In this document: in pieces, positions 8,751-17,314 of the stretch
Position numbering within the stretch: position 1 is the first letter of the stretch
Layout of the letters: the number at the start of each line of letters is the position of its first letter
DNA from: Sandaracinobacteroides saxicola
Lineage (GTDB): Bacteria; Pseudomonadota; Alphaproteobacteria; Sphingomonadales; Sphingomonadaceae
Direction: 5' to 3'
Length of the DNA: 64,000 nucleotides
Assembly: GCF_014117445.1 (NCBI RefSeq)
Contig: NZ_CP059851.1
Coordinates: 3,274,501 to 3,338,500 of the forward strand
Notes under the pieces: generated by a model
Database searches by the model: none
What the model was told of the DNA's origin: nothing
What the model saw: the letters and a program-made list of their open reading frames with translations, nothing else
Position numbers and translations under genes: made by a program

Positions 8751-8803
8751 TGCCGTGACACGGCATTCGAAAATCGCCTAACATTCCCGCGATCCTTGCG
8801 GGA
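8751..8803 (+). promoter_or_regulatory. Two inverted repeats before the serine hydrolase gene, one covering its ribosome binding site
   Basis: TGCCGTG-A-CACGGCA is a perfect 15-base palindrome at 8751-8765. A second stem, TCCCGC (8785-8790) with GCGGGA (8798-8803), hides the GGGAGA ribosome binding site that serves ATG 8808/8811. The first may end transcription of the preceding gene; the second could lower or regulate translation. Confidence 0.45.
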
Positions 8804-8807
8804 GACG

Positions 8808-9950
8808 ATGATGCGCGCGATTGCCCTGGCCCTGCTGCTTGCCGCGCCGCTGCGGGCGCAAACCGCGCCGCCCGTCACCGCGCCCGCCGCCCCGCCGGCG
8901 TTCCCGCCCAATGCCGAGGCCGATCGATACGCGCCGCTCGATCCCGTGCCGGGCTGTGGCGAACGGGCGCTGCCGGCGGCCAGCGCGCCACGGCTGCCGG
9001 ATGCGGCGTTCGCGGCGATGCGCGCCTATCATGACAGCCAGAAGGGGCTGGGGCTGCTGGTGATGGTGGACGGCAAGGTGGAGCGCGAACTCTATGCGCC
9101 GGGCATGGGCGCGGCGACGCGGACGGCGACGGCGAGCATGCACAAATCGGTGCTGGCGCTGCTGACCGGGATCGCGATCCAACGGCGGCTGATGCCGGGC
9201 GAGGACCAGCCGCTGTCGGCGTTCCTGCCGGTGGCGGGTGACAAGGGGGCGGTGCCGCTGCGCGCCTTCCTGACCATGTCCTCCGGCATGAGGAATTACC
9301 GTTTTGCCGAGCCGGAATCGCGGCGCATCGCGCTGGGGCCGGGGATCAGCGACGTGGCGCTGGCGGCGCCGATGGAGAAGCCGTTCGACAGCGAGTTCAA
9401 GTACAACAACGCCAACAGCCAGATCCTGGGGGAGGCGCTGAGCGCGGCGGTGGCGAAACGCGGCATGACCTATGCCCAGGCGCTGTCGACGATGCTGTGG
9501 TGCCCGCTGGGCAATGCGCCGGCGACGCTGTGGGTGGAGGCGCCGGGCAAACCACGATTCTATGCCGGGCTGAACGCCAACCTGCGCGACTGGGCGCGGA
9601 TCGGCGAGATGATCCGGCAACAGGGCAAGGTGGGGCGTCGGCAGGTGGTGCCGGCGGCCTGGCTGGCGAAGATGACGGCACCGTCGAAGGCGAGCGCCAA
9701 CTATGGTTACCAGATGTGGCGCGGCTCGCCCTATGTCGCCGTGCGGCGCTATTCCCCCGAATCGCCCACCACCGTCGCGCAATCCGCACCCTATCGCGCG
9801 GATGACGTGCTGTATTTCGACGGGTTCGGCGGCCAGCGCGTTTACATCGTGCCGTCAGCGAAGCTGGTGATCGCGCGGACGGGCGAGACCAGCATGAGCT
9901 GGGATGACGCGGTGCTGGTGAACCTGGCGCTGGACGGGCTGAAGCGGTAG
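8808..9950 (+). CDS. Secreted serine hydrolase, beta-lactamase (class C) family
   Basis: A 380-residue protein with a signal peptide (MMRAIALALLLAAPLRAQ) followed by a Pro/Ala linker. The nucleophile motif S-x-x-K is SMHK (S110-K113) and the second motif Y-x-N is YNN (KYNNANSQILGE); the third motif may lie in the late FDGFGGQRVYIVPS region. This is the PBP/class C beta-lactamase/esterase fold acting in the periplasm on an unknown ester or amide. The ATG at 8808 was taken because GGGAGA lies just upstream; ATG 8811 is equally good. A paralogue is encoded at 29992-31197. Calling it a beta-lactamase would go beyond the evidence. Confidence 0.85.
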   Translation: MMRAIALALLLAAPLRAQTAPPVTAPAAPPAFPPNAEADRYAPLDPVPGCGERALPAASAPRLPDAAFAAMRAYHDSQKGLGLLVMVDGKVERELYAPGMGAATRTATASMHKSVLALLTGIAIQRRLMPGEDQPLSAFLPVAGDKGAVPLRAFLTMSSGMRNYRFAEPESRRIALGPGISDVALAAPMEKPFDSEFKYNNANSQILGEALSAAVAKRGMTYAQALSTMLWCPLGNAPATLWVEAPGKPRFYAGLNANLRDWARIGEMIRQQGKVGRRQVVPAAWLAKMTAPSKASANYGYQMWRGSPYVAVRRYSPESPTTVAQSAPYRADDVLYFDGFGGQRVYIVPSAKLVIARTGETSMSWDDAVLVNLALDGLKR

Positions 9951-9955
9951 GCCGT

Positions 9956-10477
9956 TTAACGAGCCCAGAAATCGATGGCGGCGAAGCCGTGGCTGCCCAG
10001 CGGGGCGAGGCGGTGCTGGCGGGCGGGGGTCATGCCGCCCAGCGCGATGACGGGCACCGGCGAGCGGCGGGCCAGCGTGGCGAAGCGCATGGGGCCGAGG
10101 GCGCGCGCGCCGGGGTGGCTGCGGGTGGCGAACACCGGCGAGAGGAAGATGAGGCCGGCGCCGAGAAGCAGCGCGCGGGACAATTCGCGTGGGGTGTGGG
10201 CACTGGCGGTGAAGGGGCGGGCGGGCGCGCGGCGCGACCAGCGGGGGACGTGGGTGAGCGATGGCAGCGGCAGCGGCTCGCCGGCGATGACCAGCAGCAG
10301 GTCGGGGCGGGCCTTCACGATCCGGCGGGCGAGCGCGAGGCGGCCGGCGGGCGGCAGGCTGTAGTGGCGCAGCACGATGCCGGCGCCGGGCGGCAGGCGG
10401 GCGAGGGCGGGCGACAGCGAGTCGCCCAATCGCTCGTCGGTGAAGAGCCAGTGGCGGGGCCAGTTGCGCAGCGGCAT
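9956..10477 (-). CDS. Thiamine phosphate synthase-like protein (ThiE/TenI family)
   Basis: A short (173 residues) TIM-barrel protein of the ThiE/TenI family. Recognised parts are WLFTDERLGDSL (beta 1), GIVLRHYSLPPAGRLALARRI, SAHTPRELSRALLLGAGLIFLSPVFATRSHPGARALG (the phosphate-loop region with SPVF.T.SHPG) and PVIALGGMTPA. Classical ThiE joins the hydroxymethylpyrimidine and thiazole phosphates to make thiamine phosphate; this form is shorter than typical ThiE (about 210) and no thiamine genes are adjacent, so substrate is uncertain. It is divergent from yggS across a repeat-filled gap. Confidence 0.8.
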   Translation of the reverse strand: MPLRNWPRHWLFTDERLGDSLSPALARLPPGAGIVLRHYSLPPAGRLALARRIVKARPDLLLVIAGEPLPLPSLTHVPRWSRRAPARPFTASAHTPRELSRALLLGAGLIFLSPVFATRSHPGARALGPMRFATLARRSPVPVIALGGMTPARQHRLAPLGSHGFAAIDFWAR

Positions 10478-10490
10478 GCGGGCTTATAGA

Positions 10491-10535
10491 GCGCATCGCG
10501 GAAAAGTGGGAACCGGTTTTCCGCAAAAGATGCGC
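10491..10535 (+). repeat. GTGGGAACC palindromic element, copy 1
   Basis: The 19-base block AAAAGTGGGAACCGGTTTT (10502-10520) is flanked by GCGG/CCGC, giving the stem GCGGAAAA/TTTTCCGC, and by an outer stem GCGCATC (10491-10497)/GATGCGC (10529-10535). The same 19 bases occur at 32740-32758. I recall this core as a frequent dispersed element in alphaproteobacterial genomes, so it is a repeat rather than a local operator. Confidence 0.75.
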
Positions 10536-10547
10536 GACAACAATAAT

Positions 10548-10594
10548 CTAACCCCAGATGCATTTTGATTTCATCAAAATGCATCTGGGGTTAG
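10548..10594. repeat. Perfect 22-bp inverted repeat with 3-base loop upstream of yggS
   Basis: CTAACCCCAGATG...TTTTGAT at 10548-10569 is exactly complementary to 10573-10594, with loop TTC. It ends six bases before the GTG at 10601, so if transcribed it would place a very stable hairpin just before the yggS start region. It is much less G+C-rich than its surroundings and begins 27 bases after the GTGGGAACC block. Confidence 0.8.
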
Positions 10595-10603
10595 GCAAGG
10601 GTG

Positions 10604-11287
10604 ATGCGCAAGGCGAGTTTACCCGATTATGCCGCCGTGGAGGGCGATGCGGCGGCGCGGCTGGCAACCGTGCGGGCGCGGCTGGCCGATGCGGCGGCGT
10701 TGGGCGGCCATGCGCCCCCGGCGCTGATCGCCATCAGCAAGACGTTCGGGGCGGAGGCGATCCGGCCGCTGCTGGAGGCCGGGCAGCGGCGCTTCGGCGA
10801 GAATCGCGTGCAGGAGGCGGCGGCGAAATGGCCGGCGCTGAAGGCGGCGTTTCCCGATGTGGAGCTGCATCTGGTGGGTCAGCTGCAATCCAACAAGGCG
10901 GCCGACGCGGTGGCGCTGTTCGATGCGATCCACAGCGTCGACCGGCCCAGCTTGGTGGCGGCGCTGGCGCGGGTGCGGCGGGAGCCGATGCCGACGCTGT
11001 TCGTGCAGGTGAACATCGGCGACGAGCCGCAGAAAGGCGGCTGCGCGATCGCCGACCTGCCGGCGCTGCTGGCGCAGGCAGCCCAGGCGGGGCTGGCGGT
11101 CACCGGCCTGATGGCGGTGCCGCCGGCCGGGCTGGACCCGGCGCCTTTCTTCGCGCTGCTGGCAAAGCTGGCGCGCAGGCATGGGCTGCCCGGCCTGAGC
11201 ATGGGCATGAGCGCGGATTTCGACACCGCGGCGATGCTGGGCGCCACCCATGTGCGGGTCGGAAGCGCGCTGTTCGGGGAGCGGTAG
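10604..11287 (+). CDS. YggS family pyridoxal phosphate-binding protein
   Basis: A PROSC/YggS protein of about 227 residues that binds PLP and helps keep the free cofactor level in balance. The lysine expected to form the Schiff base lies in LIAISKTFG, followed by RRFGENRVQEAAAKWP, the characteristic ELHLVGQLQSNKA, VNIGDEPQKGGC and the phosphate-binding LSMGMSADFDTAAMLGATHVRVGSALFG. ATG 10604 is taken as start; GTG 10601 is in frame directly before it. It converges with metK, and the two stop codons are adjacent (TAG then TTA). A perfect 22-bp hairpin lies just upstream. Confidence 0.93.
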   Translation: MRKASLPDYAAVEGDAAARLATVRARLADAAALGGHAPPALIAISKTFGAEAIRPLLEAGQRRFGENRVQEAAAKWPALKAAFPDVELHLVGQLQSNKAADAVALFDAIHSVDRPSLVAALARVRREPMPTLFVQVNIGDEPQKGGCAIADLPALLAQAAQAGLAVTGLMAVPPAGLDPAPFFALLAKLARRHGLPGLSMGMSADFDTAAMLGATHVRVGSALFGER

Positions 11288-12499
11288 TTACACCGCCGCG
11301 CGCAGGGCCTCCACCAGGTCGGTCTTTTCCCAGCTGAAGCCGCCGTCGGCGTCGGGCGTGCGGCCGAAATGCCCATAGGCGGCGCTGCGGCGATAGATCG
11401 GCCGGTTGAGCTGGAGGTGGGTGCGGATGCCCTTGGGCGTCAGCCGGACGAGCGCCGGCAGCACGGCTTCCAGCCGGTCCTCCCCAACGGTGCCGGTGCC
11501 GTGCAGGTCGACGTGCAGGCTCAGCGGTTCGGCGACGCCGATGGCGTAGCTGATCTGGATGGTGCAGCGCTTGGCGAGGCCGGCGGCGACGATGTTCTTG
11601 GCAAGGTAGCGGCACATGTAGGCGGCGGAGCGGTCGACCTTGGTGGGGTCCTTGCCGCTGAAGGCACCGCCGCCGTGCGGCGCGGCGCCACCATAGGTGT
11701 CGACGATGATCTTGCGGCCAGTGAGGCCGGCGTCGCCATCGGGGCCGCCGATCTCGAACAGGCCGGTGGGGTTGACATAGATGTCGGCGTCGTCGGCCGG
11801 CATCCAGCCGTCGGGCAGCACGTCCGCCATCACCCCCTTCACATAGTCGCGCAGTTTCGCCTGGTCGTAACCCGCGGCGTGCTGCGTGCTGACCACCAGC
11901 TTGACGGCGCGCACCGGCACTTCGTTTTCATAGGCGAGCGTCACCTGGCTCTTGGCGTCGGGCTCCAGGAAGGGCGCGACGCCGCTGTGGCGCAGTTCGG
12001 CGAGGCGTTGCAGGATCTTGTGGCTGTAATCCAGCGTCGCCGGCATCAGGTCGGGCGTCTCGTCGGTGGCATAGCCGAACATGATGCCCTGGTCGCCGGC
12101 GCCCTCATCCTTGTTGCCGCTCTCGTCCACGCCCTGCGCGATGTGCGCGGACTGACCGTGCAGGTGGTTTTCATAATGGGCACTGTTCCAGTGGAAGCCG
12201 GTCTGTTCATAGCCGATGTCGCGCACCACCTTGCGGACGGCGGCCTCGATCTCGTCGCGCACGCCGGGGGCCCAGCCGGCGGTGTCGGGATATTTCTGCT
12301 CGTCGAAGCAGGGGGCGCAGCGGATTTCGCCGGCCAGCAGGATGCGCTGCGTGGTGACCATGGTTTCGCAGGCGACGCGGGACTGCGGATCCTTCCCCAG
12401 GAAATAATCGACGACTGCGTCGCTGATCTGGTCGGCGACCTTGTCGGGATGGCCTTCGCTCACTGATTCGCTGGTGAAGATGAAATTCCGGCGGGGCAT
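11288..12499 (-). CDS. metK: S-adenosylmethionine synthase
   Basis: A 403-residue MetK that makes S-adenosylmethionine from ATP and methionine. The N-terminal [22 protein letters not shown], the signature [15 protein letters not shown] and the glycine-rich [19 protein letters not shown] are all intact, as is the C-terminal [19 protein letters not shown]. The start was set at ATG 12499 ([12 protein letters not shown]), where homology begins; the open frame extends 16 codons further without similarity. It lies 78 bases downstream of lnt. No known SAM riboswitch is evident in that gap, but an A+T-rich dyad is. Confidence 0.97.
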   Translation of the reverse strand: MPRRNFIFTSESVSEGHPDKVADQISDAVVDYFLGKDPQSRVACETMVTTQRILLAGEIRCAPCFDEQKYPDTAGWAPGVRDEIEAAVRKVVRDIGYEQTGFHWNSAHYENHLHGQSAHIAQGVDESGNKDEGAGDQGIMFGYATDETPDLMPATLDYSHKILQRLAELRHSGVAPFLEPDAKSQVTLAYENEVPVRAVKLVVSTQHAAGYDQAKLRDYVKGVMADVLPDGWMPADDADIYVNPTGLFEIGGPDGDAGLTGRKIIVDTYGGAAPHGGGAFSGKDPTKVDRSAAYMCRYLAKNIVAAGLAKRCTIQISYAIGVAEPLSLHVDLHGTGTVGEDRLEAVLPALVRLTPKGIRTHLQLNRPIYRRSAAYGHFGRTPDADGGFSWEKTDLVEALRAAV

Positions 12500-12555
12500 G
12501 GGCGTTCCTTGTCGCAAAGCTGCCGGAGCGCATAGCGGCGACGCCATGGGGAGGC

Positions 12556-12586
12556 AAGATTTGACTTAAAGACTTGCTTAAATCTT
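12556..12586 (-). promoter_or_regulatory. A+T-rich dyad upstream of metK
   Basis: Between lnt and metK, AAGATTT (12556-12562) and AAATCTT (12580-12586) form an inverted repeat, with GACTT repeated twice inside and TTAAG/CTTAA half-sites. The stretch is about 30% G+C in a 70% G+C genome and reaches into the last codons of lnt. It is a plausible operator or promoter for metK; I cannot match it with confidence to a known SAM or SAH regulator. Confidence 0.4.
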
Positions 12587-14122
12587 TCTCTCCCGTTGCA
12601 AAGCGAGGGTTGCGCCCAGCAGCAGCAGGCCGAAGACCAGCGTCAGGCCATGGCCCCAGCGGGCGAAGGGCGTGGCGGGCGCGGCGCCGGGGACGCTGGC
12701 GGGCAACACCGCGGCCTGCGCCATGCCGACGCGGGCGAGGACCTGCCCCCGCGCATCGATCACCCCGCTGATGCCGGTGGGGGTGACGCGCACCACGGGC
12801 AGCCCTTCCTCGATGGCCCGCAGCCGCGCCTGCGCGAAATGCTGCGGCGGGCCGGAGGCGCCGAACCAGGCATCGTTGGAGACGGTCAGCAGCCAGGCCG
12901 GCCGGTCCGCGGCGACGACGCGCGCAGGAAAGATGATCTCGTAACAGATCTGCACGCCGAAGGGCGGGATGCCGGGCAGGCGCAGCGTGCGCGGGCCGGG
13001 GCCGGGGCGGAAATCGAGGCTGCCGGGCACCAGGCGGGCGAGGCCGAGCGGTTCCGCGAGCCAGCGCAGCGGCAGATATTCGCCGCCGGGCACCAGATGC
13101 GCCTTGTCATAACGGGCGCGGATGCGGCCCTTCGGATCGAGCGCGAACAGGCTGTTGGTGGCGGCGGTGGCGGCGCCGCTGCCATCCCGAAGGACGGCGA
13201 CGCCGCCGGTGAGCAGCATGCCGCGCGGCGGCAGCGCGGAACCGATCACGGCGCGGAGCGCGGGTTCCTCCTCCAGCAGCATTTCGATCGCGGCCTCGGG
13301 CCAGATGATGACCGGCGTGCCGCTGCCGGGCGTGATCGACTGGGTGAGCGCGAGGTAGCGGGTGAGGATGGTGGCATCGCTGTTGGGGGCGAGTTTCTGG
13401 GCCTGGTCGATGTTGGCCTGGACGAGGAAGAGCTGCACGCCGGGGAGCGGCGGCGGGGGCGCGGGGCGGATGCGGGGCCACAGCAGGCCCAGCGCCAGCA
13501 CGAGGGGGAAGACGGCGACCAGCGCCGCACGGCCGCGCTCGCCACGCCCGCCGATCAGCGCGGCGAAGCTGCCGGCACAGAGCAGGGCAAGGCCGGAAAG
13601 GCCGATGGCGCCGATGACCGCCGCCAGCGCGGCGACACCGGGCAGTTGCAGCCAGGGCGCGCCGAGCGGGTTCCAGGCGAAACCGGTGAACAGCGTGCCG
13701 CGCAGCCACTCGCCCGCCATCCAGGCGGCGGCGAACAGCAGCGCCCGGGTGACGGCGGTGCGGGCGAAGCGGACGGTCAGCGCGGCGGCAAGGCCGGGAT
13801 AGACGGCGAGGAAGGCCGACAGGCCGACGACCGCGACCCAGCCCATCCACACCGGCATCGCCGCCTGGAAGCCGAAGGCGGTGGCGATCCAATCGAACCC
13901 CAGCGCGAAATGGGCAAGGCCGAACGCCCAGCCGAGCGCGAAGCCGGCGCGGGCGGTGGTGGCCCCGTTCAGCAGCAGCAACAGCAAGGTGCCGCCGAGC
14001 AGCACAGGGGCGATATTTTCCAGCGGCGCGAAGCCGGTGGCGGCGATCAACCCGGCCAGCGCCGCCAGCAGCAGGCGCGCGGGCGGCGGCAGGGCGGCGA
14101 GGCGCGCGGCGGGCGGCGTCAT
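12578..14122 (-). CDS. lnt: Apolipoprotein N-acyltransferase
   Basis: A 514-residue inner-membrane enzyme that adds the third acyl chain to lipoproteins. The N-terminal half has about eight hydrophobic helices; the C-terminal half is a nitrilase-type domain with the catalytic Glu in VIIWPEAAIEMLL, Lys in RYDKAHLVPGGEYLPLR and Cys in FGVQICYEIIFP. The start ATG 14122 overlaps the stop of the DUF1489 gene (ATGA). It belongs to a group mgtE-DUF1489-lnt, with metK following after 78 bases. Its product would mature lipoproteins such as those encoded elsewhere in this window. Confidence 0.95.
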   Translation of the reverse strand: MTPPAARLAALPPPARLLLAALAGLIAATGFAPLENIAPVLLGGTLLLLLLNGATTARAGFALGWAFGLAHFALGFDWIATAFGFQAAMPVWMGWVAVVGLSAFLAVYPGLAAALTVRFARTAVTRALLFAAAWMAGEWLRGTLFTGFAWNPLGAPWLQLPGVAALAAVIGAIGLSGLALLCAGSFAALIGGRGERGRAALVAVFPLVLALGLLWPRIRPAPPPPLPGVQLFLVQANIDQAQKLAPNSDATILTRYLALTQSITPGSGTPVIIWPEAAIEMLLEEEPALRAVIGSALPPRGMLLTGGVAVLRDGSGAATAATNSLFALDPKGRIRARYDKAHLVPGGEYLPLRWLAEPLGLARLVPGSLDFRPGPGPRTLRLPGIPPFGVQICYEIIFPARVVAADRPAWLLTVSNDAWFGASGPPQHFAQARLRAIEEGLPVVRVTPTGISGVIDARGQVLARVGMAQAAVLPASVPGAAPATPFARWGHGLTLVFGLLLLGATLALQRERKI

Positions 14123-14520
14123 ATCAGGTCCAGCGCGCCCAGTTTCGCCGCGAGCTCGGGGGGCAACGCCGCCGCGTCGCCGGCGTCGGCGAGATCGGGC
14201 GGCGCGTCCTCGGGCGTCAGATAGCGCCAGCCCTGGTGCGAGCGGCGGGCGCTGGCCAGCGTCGGGATGACAGGCGGGTGCAGCAGGATCGCGGTGGCGC
14301 CGTCGAGCGGGCGGAAGCCGACCAACGCCTGGCGCGCGACGATGCGGTGCTTGATGATCCAGAACAGCGAGCCGCCGGCCATTTCCGCGGCGCGGGTGGG
14401 GCCGTTGCGGGTGGTGAGGATGACGGCGCCGTCCGGTCCGCGCCCGGCGAACTGCGCCTGGCGTTCGGCGATCTCGGTCCACTCGGTGCAGCCGAACGCC
14501 ACCCTGCTCATGTGCAGCAT
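14119..14520 (-). CDS. DUF1489 family protein
   Basis: A 133-residue cytoplasmic protein of the alphaproteobacterial DUF1489 family. The start MLHMSRVAFGCTEWTEIAERQ, the GGSLFWIIKHRIVARQALVGF core and HQGWRYLTPEDAPPDL match the family pattern very well. Its function is not established. The start codon overlaps the mgtE stop (TGATG) and its stop overlaps the lnt start (ATGA), so translation of the three is coupled. ATG 14511 (MSRVAF) is an alternative start. Confidence 0.88.
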   Translation of the reverse strand: MLHMSRVAFGCTEWTEIAERQAQFAGRGPDGAVILTTRNGPTRAAEMAGGSLFWIIKHRIVARQALVGFRPLDGATAILLHPPVIPTLASARRSHQGWRYLTPEDAPPDLADAGDAAALPPELAAKLGALDLI

Positions 14521-15902
14521 CAGCCGGTCAGCCCGGCGAGGGAAGCGAGCGTGAGGAAGGCCAAAAAGCCCATGGTGTCGGTGGTCATGGTGACGAAGAC
14601 GCTGCTGGCGACCGCCGGGTCGGCGCGGAAATGGTTGAGCGTGACCGGCACCAGCACGCCCGCCAGCCCCGCCACCATGATGTTGAACAGCGCGGCAGCC
14701 GCGATCACCGCGCCCAGCTGCATGTTGCCGAGCAGCACCGCCACGCCCAGCCCGAGCAGCGCCGCGATGGTCAGGCCGTTCAGCAGCGCGACGCGGATTT
14801 CCCGGCGGATCGTGCGCCAGGTGTTCGCCTCGGTCAGCTGGTCGGTGGCGAGCGCGCGCACGGCGACCGCCATCGTCTGCGTGCCGGCGTTGCCCCCGAT
14901 CGAGGCGACGATGGGGGTGAGCGCGGCGAGGATGACCATCTTCTCGATCGTGCCTTCGAACTGCGCGATCACCGTGCTGCTGATGAGCGCCGTGCCGAGG
15001 TTGGCGATCAGCCATTTCACCCGGGCCTTGTAGCTGTCCAGCACCGGCTCGTTGATGTCGCCGTCGCCGGCGCCGGTCATCTTCAAAATGTCCTCGCCGG
15101 CCTCCTGGCTGATGATGTGGACGATGTCATCGACGGTGATCACCCCCACCAGCCGGCCGTCTTCATCCACCACCGCGGCCGAGATCAGCGCATATTTCTG
15201 GAAGCGCAGTGCCACTTCCTCCTGGTCCATGGTGACCGGGATCAGCGTCTGTTCGCGCTGCATGACGTCGGCCACGGGAATGTCGCGCGGGGTGGTGAGC
15301 ACCCAGGACAGGCGCATGGTGCCGACCGGCTTGTGCGCCGGATCGACGACGAAGATTTCCCAGAAATCCATGCCGGTTTCGGGATGGTCGCGCAACCAGT
15401 CGATCACCTGGCCGATGCCCAGATGTTCGGGCACGGCAATCAGCTCGCGCTGCATCAGCCGGCCGGCGGATTCCTCGGGGTAGGACAGCGCGGTCTCGAT
15501 GGCGACGCGGTCGTCGGGCGCCATCTCGTCGAGGACCGCCTGCGCGTCCTCCGGCTCCATCTCCTCGATCAGGGCGACGGCGTCGTCGGTGTCCATCTCC
15601 GACACCGCCTCGGCCACCTGCGCGGGTTCCAGCGTGGCGATCACCTCGTCCCGCACCCACTCGTTCATCTCAGAGAGGGTGTCGGCGTCGAGCATGTCGC
15701 CCAGTGCGGCGGCCAGCGGTTCCCGCCAGTCGGTCGCCAGCTGTTCGAACAGGTCGGCCAGGTCGGCGGGGTGCAGCGGCGTGGCCAGTTCGCGCACCCG
15801 GGCGGCATCGTCGGCCTCCAGCGCCGCCTCCACCGCGCGCAGGAAGTCGCCACGGAGGCGGTTGTCCTCGACGGCGGGCGTGGTGGCGGCGTCGCTCATC
15901 AT
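14520..15902 (-). CDS. mgtE: Magnesium transporter MgtE
   Basis: A 460-residue Mg2+ channel/transporter. The N-terminal acidic superhelical domain (LHPADLADLFEQL, EMDTDDAVALIEEMEPEDAQAVLDEM) is followed by a pair of CBS domains (GTMRLSWVLTTPRDIPVADVM, VVDEDGRLVGVITVDDIVHII) and five transmembrane helices with the selectivity segment IGGNAGTQTMAVAVRALA. The cytosolic domains sense Mg2+ and close the pore when it is high. Homology begins around MMSDAATTP, so ATG 15902 (or 15899) is taken; the frame is open further upstream but that stretch is low-complexity. Confidence 0.95.
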   Translation of the reverse strand: MMSDAATTPAVEDNRLRGDFLRAVEAALEADDAARVRELATPLHPADLADLFEQLATDWREPLAAALGDMLDADTLSEMNEWVRDEVIATLEPAQVAEAVSEMDTDDAVALIEEMEPEDAQAVLDEMAPDDRVAIETALSYPEESAGRLMQRELIAVPEHLGIGQVIDWLRDHPETGMDFWEIFVVDPAHKPVGTMRLSWVLTTPRDIPVADVMQREQTLIPVTMDQEEVALRFQKYALISAAVVDEDGRLVGVITVDDIVHIISQEAGEDILKMTGAGDGDINEPVLDSYKARVKWLIANLGTALISSTVIAQFEGTIEKMVILAALTPIVASIGGNAGTQTMAVAVRALATDQLTEANTWRTIRREIRVALLNGLTIAALLGLGVAVLLGNMQLGAVIAAAALFNIMVAGLAGVLVPVTLNHFRADPAVASSVFVTMTTDTMGFLAFLTLASLAGLTG

Positions 15903-15939
15903 TCTGGCATTAGGCGCGCGCGCGGCCGGTTGAAAGGGG

Positions 15940-17307
15940 TCAGACGGTCGCCCGCCGCGCCGCGGCGGTGCCGGCGAGGCGGCCGAGCGTGGTGGCGGTA
16001 AGCAGGCCATTGCCGGCAAGGTAGCCGCCGGCGCCGCGCCCGCTGATGCCGCGCGCCGCGCCGCCGGCGGCGAACAGGTTGGGCAGCGCGCCGCCACCGC
16101 CGCGCAGCACCCGGGCGTCGGGGTCCACCACCAGGCCGCCCTGGGTGTGGAACAGCGCGCCGGTGACGCGGGCGGCGAACCAGGGGGCTTGCAACGGCGT
16201 TTTACCAGTGAAATCCCGGCCGAAGGGGCAGGTGGCGGCGCCGTTCACGCAGGCTTCCACCTGCGCGGCGGTGCGTTCCAGCGCCTCGGCGGGCAGGCCG
16301 CAGCGGGCAGCAAGCTCGGCGAGGCTGTCGGCCTGAATGATGGCGCCGGCAGACAGCGCGTCGCGATAATCGTCGAACTGGCGCATGACGGTGTCGCAGC
16401 GCGCGTCGAAGACGCTCCAGGCGGACTTTTCCGGCTGGGCGACGACCTTCACCGCCTGCTCGCTGTAGCCGAGCGACTCGTTGCTGAAGCGTTCACCGCG
16501 GCGGTTCACCTGAAAGCCGCCCTCCATGATGAGCGGCCACAGGATCGGGATGCCATGGCCCCAGGCGAGGCCGCCATGGCCCTGGTAGGCGTCCATGTCG
16601 GCAAGCGCGGCGCCCAGCGCCTCCCCCCAGCGCAGCGCATCGCCGGTGTTGCCCGGGTGGCCGTGGAAGGTCGCCTCCAGCATCTCCGGGATGTGGCGGG
16701 CGACGAGGTCGCGGTTGCCGGCGAAGCCGCAGCAGGCGAGGATGAGCGTGGTGCAGGCGATGGTCTCGCGCGCGCCGTCGGGGCGCTCCACGGTGACGCG
16801 GCGGACAAGGCCATCGGCGTCGGCATCGAGCGCATCGGCGCGGGCATCGGTGAGCAGGTCGACCCCGGCGCGGCTGGCGGCGGCGGCAAGCGCGGCCATC
16901 AGCTCCTCTCCGGTGCGGTTGGGCGTGCCCATCATCCGCCGGGCGCTGTGGCCCGGATAGAGGAAGCCGTCGACGAGCGACAAGGGCACGGCGTGCGATT
17001 GCAGGAAGGCGATGGTGGCGGCGCTTTCGGCGGCCAGATGGGCCGCCATCACCGGATCGGTGCTGCCCTTCGTCTTGGCGATGATGTCCGCGGCGAAGCG
17101 CGCCGGGCTGTCGGCGATGCCGGCGGCGGCCTGTTCCGGCGTGCCGGCGGCGGGGATCAGGCCGGTGGACATGGCCGTGGTGCCGCGCGGGCTGCCGTCG
17201 CGCTCGATCACCAGCACGTCTGCACCCGCGCCGCGCGCCGCGAGTGCCGCCGTCAACCCGGCGGCGCCCGCGCCGATGATCACGACGGGGTAATGAATGT
17301 CGTCCAT
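15940..17307 (-). CDS. FAD-dependent oxidoreductase, fumarate reductase/ketosteroid dehydrogenase-like
   Basis: A 455-residue flavoprotein. The N-terminus VVIIGAGAAGLTAALAARGAG with VIERD is the FAD dinucleotide fold; PRGTTAMSTGLIPAAGT and HGHPGNTGDALRWGEALGA are typical of the FAD_binding_2 family (fumarate reductase, 3-ketosteroid delta1-dehydrogenase). The C-terminal HTQGGLVVDPDARVLR...LFAAGGAARGISGRGAGGYLAGNGL is the second flavin-binding segment. It most likely reduces or dehydrogenates a small, perhaps steroid-like, substrate; the exact reaction cannot be read. It follows a TetR-type regulator gene after seven bases and is probably under its control. Confidence 0.85.
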   Translation of the reverse strand: MDDIHYPVVIIGAGAAGLTAALAARGAGADVLVIERDGSPRGTTAMSTGLIPAAGTPEQAAAGIADSPARFAADIIAKTKGSTDPVMAAHLAAESAATIAFLQSHAVPLSLVDGFLYPGHSARRMMGTPNRTGEELMAALAAAASRAGVDLLTDARADALDADADGLVRRVTVERPDGARETIACTTLILACCGFAGNRDLVARHIPEMLEATFHGHPGNTGDALRWGEALGAALADMDAYQGHGGLAWGHGIPILWPLIMEGGFQVNRRGERFSNESLGYSEQAVKVVAQPEKSAWSVFDARCDTVMRQFDDYRDALSAGAIIQADSLAELAARCGLPAEALERTAAQVEACVNGAATCPFGRDFTGKTPLQAPWFAARVTGALFHTQGGLVVDPDARVLRGGGGALPNLFAAGGAARGISGRGAGGYLAGNGLLTATTLGRLAGTAAARRATV

Positions 17308-17314
17308 GCCCCCC

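Noticed and set aside
8808-9950. Class C beta-lactamase
   Set aside because: SxxK and YxN are shared with esterases and peptidases; no ampR-like regulator or clear KTG motif supports a beta-lactamase.
12500-12577. SAM riboswitch upstream of metK
   Set aside because: Only 78 bases and no recognisable SAM-II or SAM/SAH core; an A+T-rich dyad is all that is visible.
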